Below are positions 54,789 to 64,000 of a stretch of DNA of 64,000 nucleotides, piece by piece. The DNA comes from Scortum barcoo (lineage: Eukaryota > Chordata > Actinopteri > Centrarchiformes > Terapontidae). The notes below the pieces were generated by a model. That model was not told the DNA's origin, searched no databases, and was given only the letters and a program-made list of their open reading frames with translations. The stretch spans positions 1,806,544-1,870,543 of the forward strand of contig CM041550.1 in the NCBI GenBank assembly GCA_023238725.1. The letters are read 5' to 3'. Numbering within the stretch: position 1 is the first letter of the stretch; each line of letters opens with the position of its first letter. The position numbers were made by a program, and so were the translations under genes.

Positions 54789-56934
54789 TTTATCATCCTT
54801 TATGATGATTCAGCTTATTCCTTCACCACAGAGTCACATAAAACAGTGCTGTACGTGAAATGTAAAATCATTACTACACTCACATCCTCCTCTCAGTATT
54901 ATAAAATAATATGTTTATAACTAAAATGAGGGAATTCAGACTCACACTGTAAAACATCTGAATCTCTCTCAAATTTTTCATGTTTCCTGTGGAAATAAAG
55001 TCAGTATTATGATACCTCGAGCTACAGTATACCTCTGTGCAAAACAACTTGTCTGCTTGTCTTCTTGTTTAGATGGATTTCAATACTTTTATTACAGAGC
55101 GGTGACAGAATGATCACATAAAAGGAAAAGTCGTAGCCCAAATGATATCAGTGCATCCTGCCCAGAAATGAAGCTGCAGATGAGCTGTATCATGGAAATG
55201 TTTCTGTAGAGTTCCTGCAGTGGAAAAGGCCTGTTTGTGATTTTTGACCAAGAGAAAAACTGATGTCAAAACACTTTTCTGATAATTGTTGCTTGTCACA
55301 CTAACACACCGTACTTAATCATTCACAGTTCAGTTTATGTAATGTCTATTTAAATCTTATTTAGGGTATTCAACTGTTTCCTATTTGGACAGGTTTGTTT
55401 TTTAAGTTTCCACCTCACTTCAACAGCGGGTCAGTCTCAGTTTCACTGTCAAAGTTTAACAATATCTCTCTGTTGCTTTGATCGTAGATTTTACTTACAC
55501 ATCGCTTTCTGTTGAACTGCATGTTGCATATCAGAGCAGGTTTAAAAATCTTTGTTTTTAATGATTATCCCTTTAATGTGCAGGACATGAAGGCCTTGTC
55601 AACAGTAGAGGAAAACCCAAGGAAAGTATAGCGAAGTTACGTTTATTCACTAATTCTGTTTCCATCAGTCTCCTTGTCCGAGATTTAGCAGCTTTTTAAC
55701 CTCAGCAGAGCCGAATGTTTTTAGCTTCAGCTGGATGGGAACAAAACCTTATAACACACAAAGGTCTGTCTTTCAATGTGTGCATGGGGCCTTCAGAGTG
55801 ATTCACCATCTGCAAAAATATTCAATTTTAATGTTGGTTTTATATCTGGCAAACAGATGATCTTTCAAGACAAACAGAGGACATCTGATGAATCACAAGA
55901 ATACTTTTAAAGATGCAACCTGCTGCAGGTTAACAGGTAAAAATAAAGTTTGTTTGTGCTGAGGTCACAAACAGGGCAAGGTGTCTCCAAACTGTCATGG
56001 AAGTAAAAAGTAAAACTTAAATGAGTCATTGTTCATGTGAAAGTTGTGGTGAATTTAATGAGCAGAGCTGAAAATAAAGTGCCAAAACTCATCTCTCAAT
56101 AGATGAGTGATTGTTTGGGGAAAGTGCTGATTCACTCTTTGTAATGCAGAGGTCATCTCTGTTTACCCACAACACACACGCATGCCACACACACACTCTG
56201 AAGTCTCATGAGATTTAATTTGCCACTCTGTGAACAACATTAGTGGCTCCTAATGGCAGCGTGCTGAACCCCTGTAGACAGGAAGTTTGTTCACACCTGT
56301 GTGGATCCGTGTCAGCTGATGTCATCTCAGCCTCTGAGGTGTCAGTGCAATCAGAGGTGTGAAGAAAAACAAACTTCCATCATCATGCAATTGTTACACA
56401 ACGGTGATGAGTTTGTTGTTTGTTGGGATGATGTCTGTAATGTGTTTGTTCACAGTCCAAAATTTTAATCAATCAATACTTTTTATAAGGACAACTAATA
56501 AAAATACCCTGTGTGATCAGAGAGAATTACAACCTGACTGCAGTTTTTTTTTAAGATCCACAACTTTTAGTCGCAGATGTTCTCCCAGATGTTCTCATCT
56601 CTTTAAAACAGTTTTGTGCTGTTCACCAACAAACAGCAGTCAAAGTTTGTGATCAGTTTGTGAAGTGTCAACAAGTAACTGGGCCTCCCAATGAAATGTC
56701 TTATTGGACTTTATTAAATCTTTCAAATCGTTGATATATCTACTACAGTTCTAAAAAAAAATATGTAAAGCTCTAAAGACCTGACAACCATTATTATCAA
56801 AGAATAATCACCCACAGAGGAGAGAAAACTACAAACAGCATCCCATCTCATAGAAATCTGCCTCCAGCCTCTAACCTCATTTGTATTCTATCTAATTCAA
56901 CATAAGATAATACTACTGTTTAATAATAATAGTA
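54789..56934. other. rubcnl 3' UTR and intergenic DNA
   Basis: After the polyA signal I recognise no gene or repeat; the sequence is AT-rich with short spurious frames only. Confidence 0.6.
54994..54999 (+). terminator. Probable rubcnl polyadenylation signal
   Basis: AATAAA 206 bp after the stop codon, followed by a T/G-containing stretch (CTTGTCTGCTTGTC) about 50 bp on. It is the first canonical hexamer after the gene. Confidence 0.6.
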
Positions 56935-57214
56935 ATAGTAATAATACTGTTTATCGTCACCATCTGTTACCTCTGCCACTTTAATCACTTTACTCATATC
57001 ATGTGCAATTTACTATCCAGTGCAATACCAATCTATATATAGATGATTCATATAGTGTATTTATGTTTACAGCATATTTATGCCACTTTTACCTTCTACA
57101 TTTTATATCTATTTTCTGTACTTCTTTTCATATTTGTCATGCTACTGAGCTGCTGTAAGAAGTGAGTTTCCCCGATGCTGGATTAATAAAGTTGCATCTT
57201 TTCTTCTCATATAT
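56935..57214 (+). mobile_element. LINE 3' tail fragment next to piggyBac
   Basis: CTGCTGTAAGAAGTGAGTTTC, CCCGATGCTGGATTAATAAAG: a LINE 3' UTR ending within 20 bp of the piggyBac TTAA. An ATA/AGT-rich stretch precedes it. Confidence 0.55.
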
Positions 57215-57432
57215 TTAACCCTCATGTTCCGGTTAAATTTGACGTTTTATCTCTGAAAAATGTGTCATTTGATCAGACTGACCTTAGATTCCATGACTTT
57301 GTCCACAAAGAGGATTTCAACACACAAAATAAGTTGTACTGATTTAAATACAATTTTATGTGTTTTATTCAACTTTTGTACACTCTTGGTGTTTCCGGTC
57401 AAAAATGACCAGTCAGGTACATCCTCATTTGT

Positions 57433-57490
57433 CAGATGAACACACACACACACACACACATGCATGCATATGCACACACACACACACACT
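57433..57490. repeat. CA microsatellite in the piggyBac left half
   Basis: (CA)n, a TGCATGCATATG centre, then (CA)n again. The piggyBac ends lie outside it. Confidence 0.93.
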
Positions 57491-58393
57491 TAGGGTGCCC
57501 TGGCAACCACTACATGAACCTTTGCCCAGCAGAGTTTCAGCACCTGTTGGCAGCTCTCACAGACAGCTGCAACGTAGTTTCAATAATACTGAACTTTTCT
57601 TCGTAGCTTTGGTATTTAATGCTTTTATGAGGCCTTGCCTCACGGTTCATTATGTGGCAGCACCATGGCAGGCCGATATACCGTAAGTGAGGCCTCCTGA
57701 TTATATATTTCATCACCACACTGGTGAGGAGGAGAGAGGCCAGGAAACTGGCAGTGAGGATGGATTAGAGGAGGAAGTGTCAGAAGCTGAAGATGACAGA
57801 ATATAATCCAGAGCAAGAAATAACTGATGTGAAAACAAGCGTAACGTGCCATAAATGCAATGCATTATATTTGCAAGGTGCATGCATGCAACAATCTGCA
57901 CATATTGTCCAACATGTGCATGAGAAAAAACACCACTGAAGTTTGAGTTAACCCCTCCACCAAGTTTAGAAGCCTGTTTTTATATCAGTGTTCATTTTTA
58001 CAAAACTGATAGACTAATGAACATTGTAATGTTATGGTTCTTGTTAGTTGTTGTGGTAACTTTGGCTTTGAAAAAGACCACTCGACAACTTGCTGTTGCT
58101 CATATGAGCTTCATCTATAACTTACAAAAGGCATTCTCTTGTACACCGAGGCTTACACTGCTCAAAATGTGAAACACGGAGGCAAAACAACACGAGCTAC
58201 CCTCTAGCGGATTATAAGTATTGTAAGTACCATTTTATAGTGCTCATATTACAACAGTTGTTCTTTAATGTATTAAGATATTGATCTTGGAATTATTGTG
58301 AAATTGTTAAGTGTAGTGTTGGGATAATTTCCTTTGTACACAAAATAAAATCTTCCCGGTCACTTTTGACCAGGAACACAAAAGGTGTTACTT

Positions 58394-58527
58394 TATCCAT
58401 CCATCCATTTTCTAAACCTGCTTATCCTGAGCACACACAGGGTCGCAGGGGTGCTGGAGCCTGTTCCAGCTATCTTTGGGCGAGAGGCGGGGTACACCCT
58501 GGACTGGACGCCAGTCAGTTGCAGGGC
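58394..58527 (-). mobile_element. Nested teleost retroposon tail inside the piggyBac element
   Basis: A repeat very common in fish genomes (TCCATCCATCCATTTTC, then GGTCGCAGGGGTGCTGGAG, GGCGGGGTACACCCTGGACT). Read on the minus strand it ends in an ATGG microsatellite, like a LINE 3' tail. It is bounded by GTGTTACTT at 58385-58393 and again at 58528-58536, a 9-bp target-site duplication. It is therefore younger than the piggyBac copy. The exact LINE/SINE family was not assigned. Confidence 0.8.
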
Positions 58528-58924
58528 GTGTTACTTAATGTGACTGTTTAAAATTTTAAATGGTTTCAAAATAAATGTCGTTGGTAACTGTTGACCCAAA
58601 GTAGTCTGTGATAAACAGTATTCTATGTTTTATCTGATTATTTCTTAAAGTCAAAATAATCCAGAAATTATGTTTTTTAGAACTCAAATTCAAGATGTAT
58701 AAGTTAAGATCAATGAGGCATACAGGCCATGAATAACAAATAGAAATTGAAAACCTTGTAATGTTCACAAGAATTTAAGTTGATAAAAAAAATCTTACAA
58801 CAACAAATAGTGATTAAAATATGTATTATTATAGTTTTTATGATGAGTCTTAATGGAAGCGGTCATTTTTGACCTGGGAACACAAAAGTTGTTTAACATG
58901 AAATGAACACAACATGAGGGTTAA

Positions 58925-59150
58925 GCCAGTTTTGAAGCAGCTCTGAATGATGCATAACTGCAGGAAGTTGTGCAGGAAAGCACTGGGTTTAGCCTCAACA
59001 GTTTAATTTTCAGTCATGAGCTGGTTGGTCCTTTGGCCATCCTCCAAGAAAATTTGACTGGGAGTGATCCACCAATAAATTTGGTTGACTTTGTGAGAGG
59101 TTGTCGGTATCTGTACAAGGCTGCTGAAGTGGCATGAAAAACATCATTAC
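58925..59150 (+). mobile_element. Ty3/Gypsy integrase fragment
   Basis: An open frame of about 60 codons reads like the C-terminal side of a Gypsy integrase: STGFSLNSLIFSHELVGPL, then LVDFVRGCRYLYKAAEVA and a stop. It starts directly after the TTAA at the right end of the piggyBac element and is cut off by the LINE. It is degenerate and has no visible LTR. Confidence 0.72.
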
Positions 59151-59159
59151 ATCATTACA

Positions 59160-61715
59160 TTCTGTGGCGCTGTGTCAGACGGCTGCCTCTCCAGTAGCTC
59201 TCCAGTTTCAGCTCTTTTAACCCTTTTTTTTACCTCTTTTCCCCTACCTACCTTCTTTACTCTTCTTGCGTAGAGATTGTGTGTTTTATATATCCTATAG
59301 ATATTTTCAACTTTAAAATGCAAACAAGAGCCAGTTTCCTCACTTATTCACAGGAGGAACTGCTGGCTCTCTGCGAACAAAGGGACGAGCCGGGATACGA
59401 CACCCAATCCCGGCAGAGCTGAGGAGGAGACCCCGGGGCTGAAAGGGCCGGGCTAAGCTAAGCTAAAGGCCGAGCTAGCGGAAAATCGGAGGCGCTACAA
59501 GCCATCGATTCCCTCCGTCATCATGGGGAATGTGAACTCGCTGCCGAACAAGATAGACGAAGCTGTCCGCACTGAACAACCAGCGGATCTACCGGGAGAG
59601 CAGCTTGTTCATCTTTACGGAGACATGGCTGAACCACCATAGTACCGGATGCTAACGTGGACCTGCTGGGATTCACTGCTGTGAGAGCCGACAGAGACAC
59701 TAAGGCGAGCGGGAAAAGCAAAGGTGGGGGACTCATCATGTATGTCAACAACCGCTGGTGTAACCCAGGAACATATCTCCGTAAAGACAGTCTCATGTTG
59801 CCGGGACCTCGAGCTGCTAGCTGTTAGCCTGCGGCCATATTATCTGCCGAGGGAAGTTCAGTCACGTGATCACCGTCTGTGTTTACATCCCTCCGAGAGC
59901 GGACGCAGCCACTTCCTGTGAGAAAATCCACTCTGTCACACAGCAAGGCTGCAGACACAGCACCCTGAGGCATTCATGATCATCTCTGGGGACTTTAACC
60001 ATGCAACTTTGGACTCTACTTTGGCTGTTTTTAATCAGGTTGTAGACTGTCCGACCAGAAACAACAGGACAATTGATCTCTGATGCTGTATGTATTAATG
60101 TACGGGATGCATACAGATCGACTCCCCTCCCCCCACTGGGGAAGTCTGATCACAACCTGGTCCACCTACAGCCACTGTATACCCCCCTGGTCCAAAAGCA
60201 ACCGGTGACAACACCGATCAGTCAGGAGATGGTCCCCTGAGAAGGAAAGTGCCTTGAGAGACTGCTTTAACACCACAGTCTGGGATGTGCTGATGAACCC
60301 TGCATGGTGAGGACATAGAGGGGATGACACACTGTCTGACAGATTACCTGAACTTCTGCGCAGAGACGTGGTCTCCCCTGTCAAGACTGTCCGCTGCTAC
60401 CCAAATAACAAGCCTTGGGTAACACGGGAAGTCAAGACTGTCCTCAACAAGAAGAAGGCTGCCTTCAGGAGCAGAGACAGGGAGGCCATGAAAGCAGCAC
60501 AGCAGGAGGTGAAACACTGTGTGAGGAGGAAGCCAAGGACAGTAGCTACAGGAGAAAGGTGGAGCAGAAGCTGAGGGAAAACAACATGAGGGAGGTCTGG
60601 GAAGGTGTGAGGACCATCACAGGTCTCAACACAAAGACCAGAGCCTTAGGGGGGACAATGGATAGGGCAAACAAACTGAACGACTTCTTCAACAGGTTCA
60701 ACCAGCCCTTGGCCCCCCATATTCAGAAATACGCTGACGACACAGCCATCGTTGGGTGCATCAGGGATGACAGAGAGGAGGAGTATCGGAGACTGGTAGG
60801 GGACTTCGCTGCATGGTGCCACACTAACCACCTACAGCTCAACACCTCTAAGGACGAAGGAGCTGGTTATTCGACTTTGGGAGGTCCAGACCAAGACCGC
60901 GACCAGTCCTGTTAGAGGGAGCTGAGGTGGAGGCTGTGGACTCTTACAGATACCTCGGGCTATGGATAGACAATAAACTGGACTGGACAACGCACACCAG
61001 CCACCTGTATGGGAAGACACAAAGCAGGATGTACTTCCTAAGGAGACTGCGGTCCTTCAACATCTGCAGCAAACTTCTGCAGGGATGTTTTACCAGTCTA
61101 GTGTGGTTGCCAGTGTCCTCTTTTACACTGTGGTGTGCTGGGGGGGCAGCATATCCAAAAAGGACACATCCAGACTGGATAAACTGATCAGGCGGGCCGG
61201 CTCTGTGGTCGGCATGAAGCTGGACTCTCTGGTGACGGTGGCAGAGTCGAGGACTCTGGACAAACTGCTGGATATTATGGACAATGCCAGCCACCCTCTG
61301 CACACCGTCATCAGCAACCAGAGGAGCCTGTTCAGTGAAAGACTGCTCCTTCCCAAGTGCAGGACCAACAGGCTCAAGAACTCCTTTGTCCATCATGCCA
61401 TCACACTCTACAACTCCTCACAAGGGGGGAGGAGGACATAGAGTAGGGGTGGTAGCCATTGTACACTTACTTGTACAACACATACATACACTTTGGACAC
61501 TTTTTCCTCTGGTGCAATAACCTCATCATATGGTGCAATAATTTTAATTTAATTTTAATTTATAATTCTTAACTTATACCATATACGAAGCCATAACTTA
61601 TTTCATACGATGCCATATTCAGCTCTTTATATTTACTTATATTATTTTATTCTCATTCTTTATATTGTATACTGTTGATGCAAACGTTAGCTCTGCTGCA
61701 TGTCTGATTCTGATT
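59160..61715 (+). mobile_element. Non-LTR retrotransposon (jockey/L2/Rex-like), internally deleted
   Basis: A 5' leader is followed at 59524 by MGNVNSLPNKIDE, the start of the apurinic-type endonuclease domain, with several frameshifts and stops through about 60390. From 60400 the RT side is readable: a basic connector, then YADD at 60730-60741, the RT catalytic motif. After it come RYLGLWIDNKLDWTTHTSHL (near 60945) and the C-terminal region ending near 61440. Only a few residues separate the connector from YADD; roughly 250-300 residues of RT fingers and palm are missing, so the copy is deleted internally. The 3' end has an AT-rich UTR and a TGATTCTGATTC tail near 61700. Exact clade not resolved. 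Confidence 0.87.
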
Positions 61716-61995
61716 CTTCAGGTCCTGATGGTGCTCCTGCTGTAAGGGTTGGACGGTGATGTGATCCAGTTGTATGCGGTTCTAAGCTGAAAACTTCTGA
61801 ATCGTGGCATAATCTGGATAGCTTGTTAGGTCATTTACCTGACTCACAGAGTTTCCGGTCCTGTTTAGTGACACATCTCATTGAACATTATATTGATGTT
61901 GGTGACACTCCTCTAATTAAACAACATTTTTATTGTTGCATGTCAAACTAATGGAATGTATTGGAGTCTGAGGTAAAATACATGTTTAATAATCA
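61716..61995 (+). mobile_element. Ty3/Gypsy reverse transcriptase N-terminal fragment
   Basis: Translated in one frame with two stops, it shows the segment that opens Gypsy RT domains: HLIEHYIDVGDTPLIKQHFY, then LESEVKYMFNN. Upstream of it, LDSLLGHLPDSQ resembles the pre-RT linker. It lies 3' of the integrase fragment in the same orientation, the order seen in Gmr1-type Gypsy elements of fish. Confidence 0.72.
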
Positions 61996-62839
61996 AACGG
62001 TACATAGACAAAGTCCCCATGTTTGTACTGAAATTACTCAGCTTTCTGTGCTGTTCAAAGTTCAGAGCTTCTACACACAACTACCACCCATCTCAACATG
62101 CAAATATGTCAGACACTTCCATTCATTCAGACCAACCGGTTTGGTCTACATAAGGCCATCTACATCTATCGACTGCACTCAGTTCAATTAGAGTACGAGA
62201 GGAGACAGCTCCTCCATCAGCCCACCAACATACTCCTCCATCAGTCCATCCATGGCCCTGATTTATTCCCTCGACCCTCCATCCCTTCATCCTTTCCTCC
62301 AGTCCCTCAGTGCATCTCTTGTACATCATCTTGGGTCTCCTCCATCCATATCATTGCAAATATCGTTACTAGTGAACCAGACTGAGGTAAGGCCAATCAG
62401 AGGAGGGGAGATCTCAGCCAAAAATATGCGACTTTCTATGTTTGTTAGTTCACAGAAGTTTGTCTTCATTCAGTACCTGAAATTAAAACAATAAACACAA
62501 AAATAGTCCACATATACACAAACTGTCATCATGTCAGTGTCACTGTGTGTTTCCATGTTATTACTTTAGAGTTGTGGGTACAGAAAGAGAGATAGAGAGG
62601 TGGGTAAGAAAGATGTTTAAGGAAAGATTTCTAGAATAAAAGAAAACACAAGTAGGTGAAAGAGACAGTAAGAGAAGAAATAGGATATCAGAAAAAGTGG
62701 GATGGACAGGAAGAAGAATGACATCAGTGTCCCACAGAGCCTGACAGAGGAGTGGAAGTGTGGAGATAGAAAGAGATAAATGAGCTGCATGACTCAGTTC
62801 TGTTAAGAAAGCTGTCAAAGCAGCAGCTTCCCCTCTCTG
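61996..62839. other. Region between Gypsy fragment and TAAR pseudogene
   Basis: CCATC-rich sequence at 62200-62350 and a purine-rich stretch at 62580-62710. No gene recognised. It would hold the TAAR promoter, but no motif can be supported. Confidence 0.5.
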
Positions 62840-64000
62840 ATGATGGAGGCCCAAGACAGAGAAGAGCTCTGCTTTCCACAACTCCTCAACACCTCCTGCA
62901 AGAAGCAGACACTTCCTTGGTCTGAAGCTGTGCTCCTGAACATTGTGCTGTCCTCCATCTCTCTGCTCACTGTGGCTCTCAACCTGCTAGTCATCATCTC
63001 AGTCTCCCACTTCAGGAAAAGTTTAATGTCTCAGCACAACCTATACATTTTGTTCTAGAAATATGGATACACAGATTTACAAAAATAATTGAGCTAGTTA
63101 TGAATGATGTTGAAGTTTTGCACAATAGATGTCTCCTTTTAACAATATTCCTAATTTCTTTGAACCAAGACTGTTAAGTCTTTGCCAGAATCATTTTGAC
63201 ATGGATGGCTCAGTTCCATTTAGGTACATTGGATGAATAAAGAAGAGAGGATGCTTTTGATAATGTTATTAGTGTGGTAACAGCTATGCTTTTCTGACAA
63301 TGGCAAGTCAAAAAGGCAACTACTATAACGGTGGTTTGGACACAAAACCTTTTTGGCATTCAGAGATGAGGACTTGATGATACTTTTCTCTTTTCCCTTC
63401 AGGCAGCTCCACACACCCACCAACATCCTCCTCCTCTCTCTGGCTGTCTCAGACTTTCTTGTGGGCCTCCTGCTGATACCTGGAGAAATCTTCCGAAACA
63501 CATCCTGCTGGTTTCTTGGAGACCTTCTGTGTTTTCTTTATTATTCTTTATCATATATTATTACTTCTGTTTCAGTAGGAGACATGGTGCTCATATCAGC
63601 CGACCTGCTATGTGGCTATTTGTGACCCTCTGCATTACAGCAGCAGATTCACTGTGAATAGAGTTAAACTTTGTGTCTTGTCTGTGTTGGGGTTGTTCTG
63701 TTGTCTACAACTGTGTCTTTTTAAAACACAACTTGACTCATCAAGGAAGGAATAATTCCTGCTATGGAGAATGCCTGATTGTTGCTGAGTATATCGTTGG
63801 AGCTGCTGACGTTGTTTTGACCTTTATTGTTCCCATTACTGTCATTATAGTTCTGTATATGAGAGTATTTGCTGTGGCTGTGTCTCAGGCTCGTGCCATG
63901 CGCTCTCACATTGCAGCTGTAACACACCAGCTTTCAGTGACTGCAAGAGCAAAGAAATCTGAGCTGAAAGCAGCCAGGACTCTTGGTGTTCTTGTAGTTG
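62840..64000 (+). pseudogene. Trace amine-associated receptor (TAAR) pseudogene, truncated by window end
   Basis: Class A GPCR olfactory receptor remnant. Exon 1 (62840-63015) encodes an extracellular N-terminus with an N-glycosylation site (NTS) and TM1. Exon 2 starts at 63403 after TTTTCCCTTCAG and encodes QLHTPTNILLLSLAVSDFLV (TM2), TM3, CDPLHY, the ECL2 motif NNSCYGEC, TM5 and a basic ICL3. Three lesions are visible. The exon 1 donor reads CAG|GA, not CAG|GT. An extra base near 63606 breaks the DRY motif (GACCTGCTAT). A second extra base near 63678 precedes TM4. Outside these lesions the frame stays open to position 64000, so decay looks recent. Position 3.32 is Ser and 5.42 is Asp, typical of the fish-specific TAAR clade. 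Sequencing error could explain the indels but not all three defects together. Confidence 0.88.

Larger units (their letters stand above)
57219..58920 (+). mobile_element. Internally deleted piggyBac element
   Basis: Both ends are flanked by TTAA (57215-57218 and 58921-58924) and begin with the same 10 bases, CCCTCATGTT, in inverted orientation; this is the piggyBac signature. At 57665 a broken reading frame starts MAGRYTVSEA and runs into an acidic segment. At 57840-57923 a Cys-rich end (TICTYCPTCA then stop) resembles the C-terminal zinc motif of piggyBac transposases. The catalytic core between them is missing, so the element cannot move on its own. Short GGTC-A/T-GACC palindromes occur near 57397, 58359 and 58860. 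A 134-bp insertion sits inside. Confidence 0.85.

Noticed and set aside
59524..61441. Active LINE
   Set aside because: Frameshifts, stops and a missing RT core rule out function.

Overview
This is vertebrate nuclear DNA, almost certainly from a ray-finned (teleost) fish. The coding content is split by GT-AG introns of up to 23 kb. The repeats are typical of fish: Tc1/mariner elements, a piggyBac element, Ty3/Gypsy pol fragments, LINE 3' tails, a tRNA-related SINE and dense CA/GT microsatellites. No bacterial-type operon, CRISPR array or rRNA gene is present.

Layout. 1-40.1 kb: the first six coding exons of lrch1 on the minus strand (288 residues: N-terminus plus the leucine-rich repeats). 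Its start codon is in a CpG-rich block at 39.8-40.3 kb. Intron 1 alone spans 23 kb and is packed with microsatellites and decayed repeats. The calponin-homology end of the gene lies beyond the left edge. 40.3-45.4 kb: intergenic or upstream DNA with a LINE tail and a long GT/GC array. 45.5-54.8 kb: a complete plus-strand rubcnl (Pacer) gene that I could join through 16 coding exons with every splice phase agreeing (2,052 nt, 683 residues). 57.2-58.9 kb: an internally deleted piggyBac element with intact TTAA flanks and its own nested insertion. 58.9-62.0 kb: two Ty3/Gypsy pol fragments flanking an L2/jockey-like LINE that has lost most of its reverse transcriptase. 62.8-64.0 kb: a broken trace amine-associated receptor (TAAR) gene that runs off the right edge.

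Function. LRCH proteins are LRR/calponin-homology adaptors of the cortical cytoskeleton. Pacer promotes autophagosome maturation. No functional link between them is evident from the sequence, but their divergent pairing matches human 13q14 (LRCH1/RUBCNL), with a paralogous RUBCN/LRCH3 pair at 3q29. I see no new multi-gene system. The most notable features are microsatellites at rubcnl and lrch1 splice sites, the nested transposon cluster, and the TAAR pseudogene, whose TM3/TM5 residues fit the fish-specific TAAR clade. Identifications rest on reading translated sequence and recalled family features; nothing was searched.
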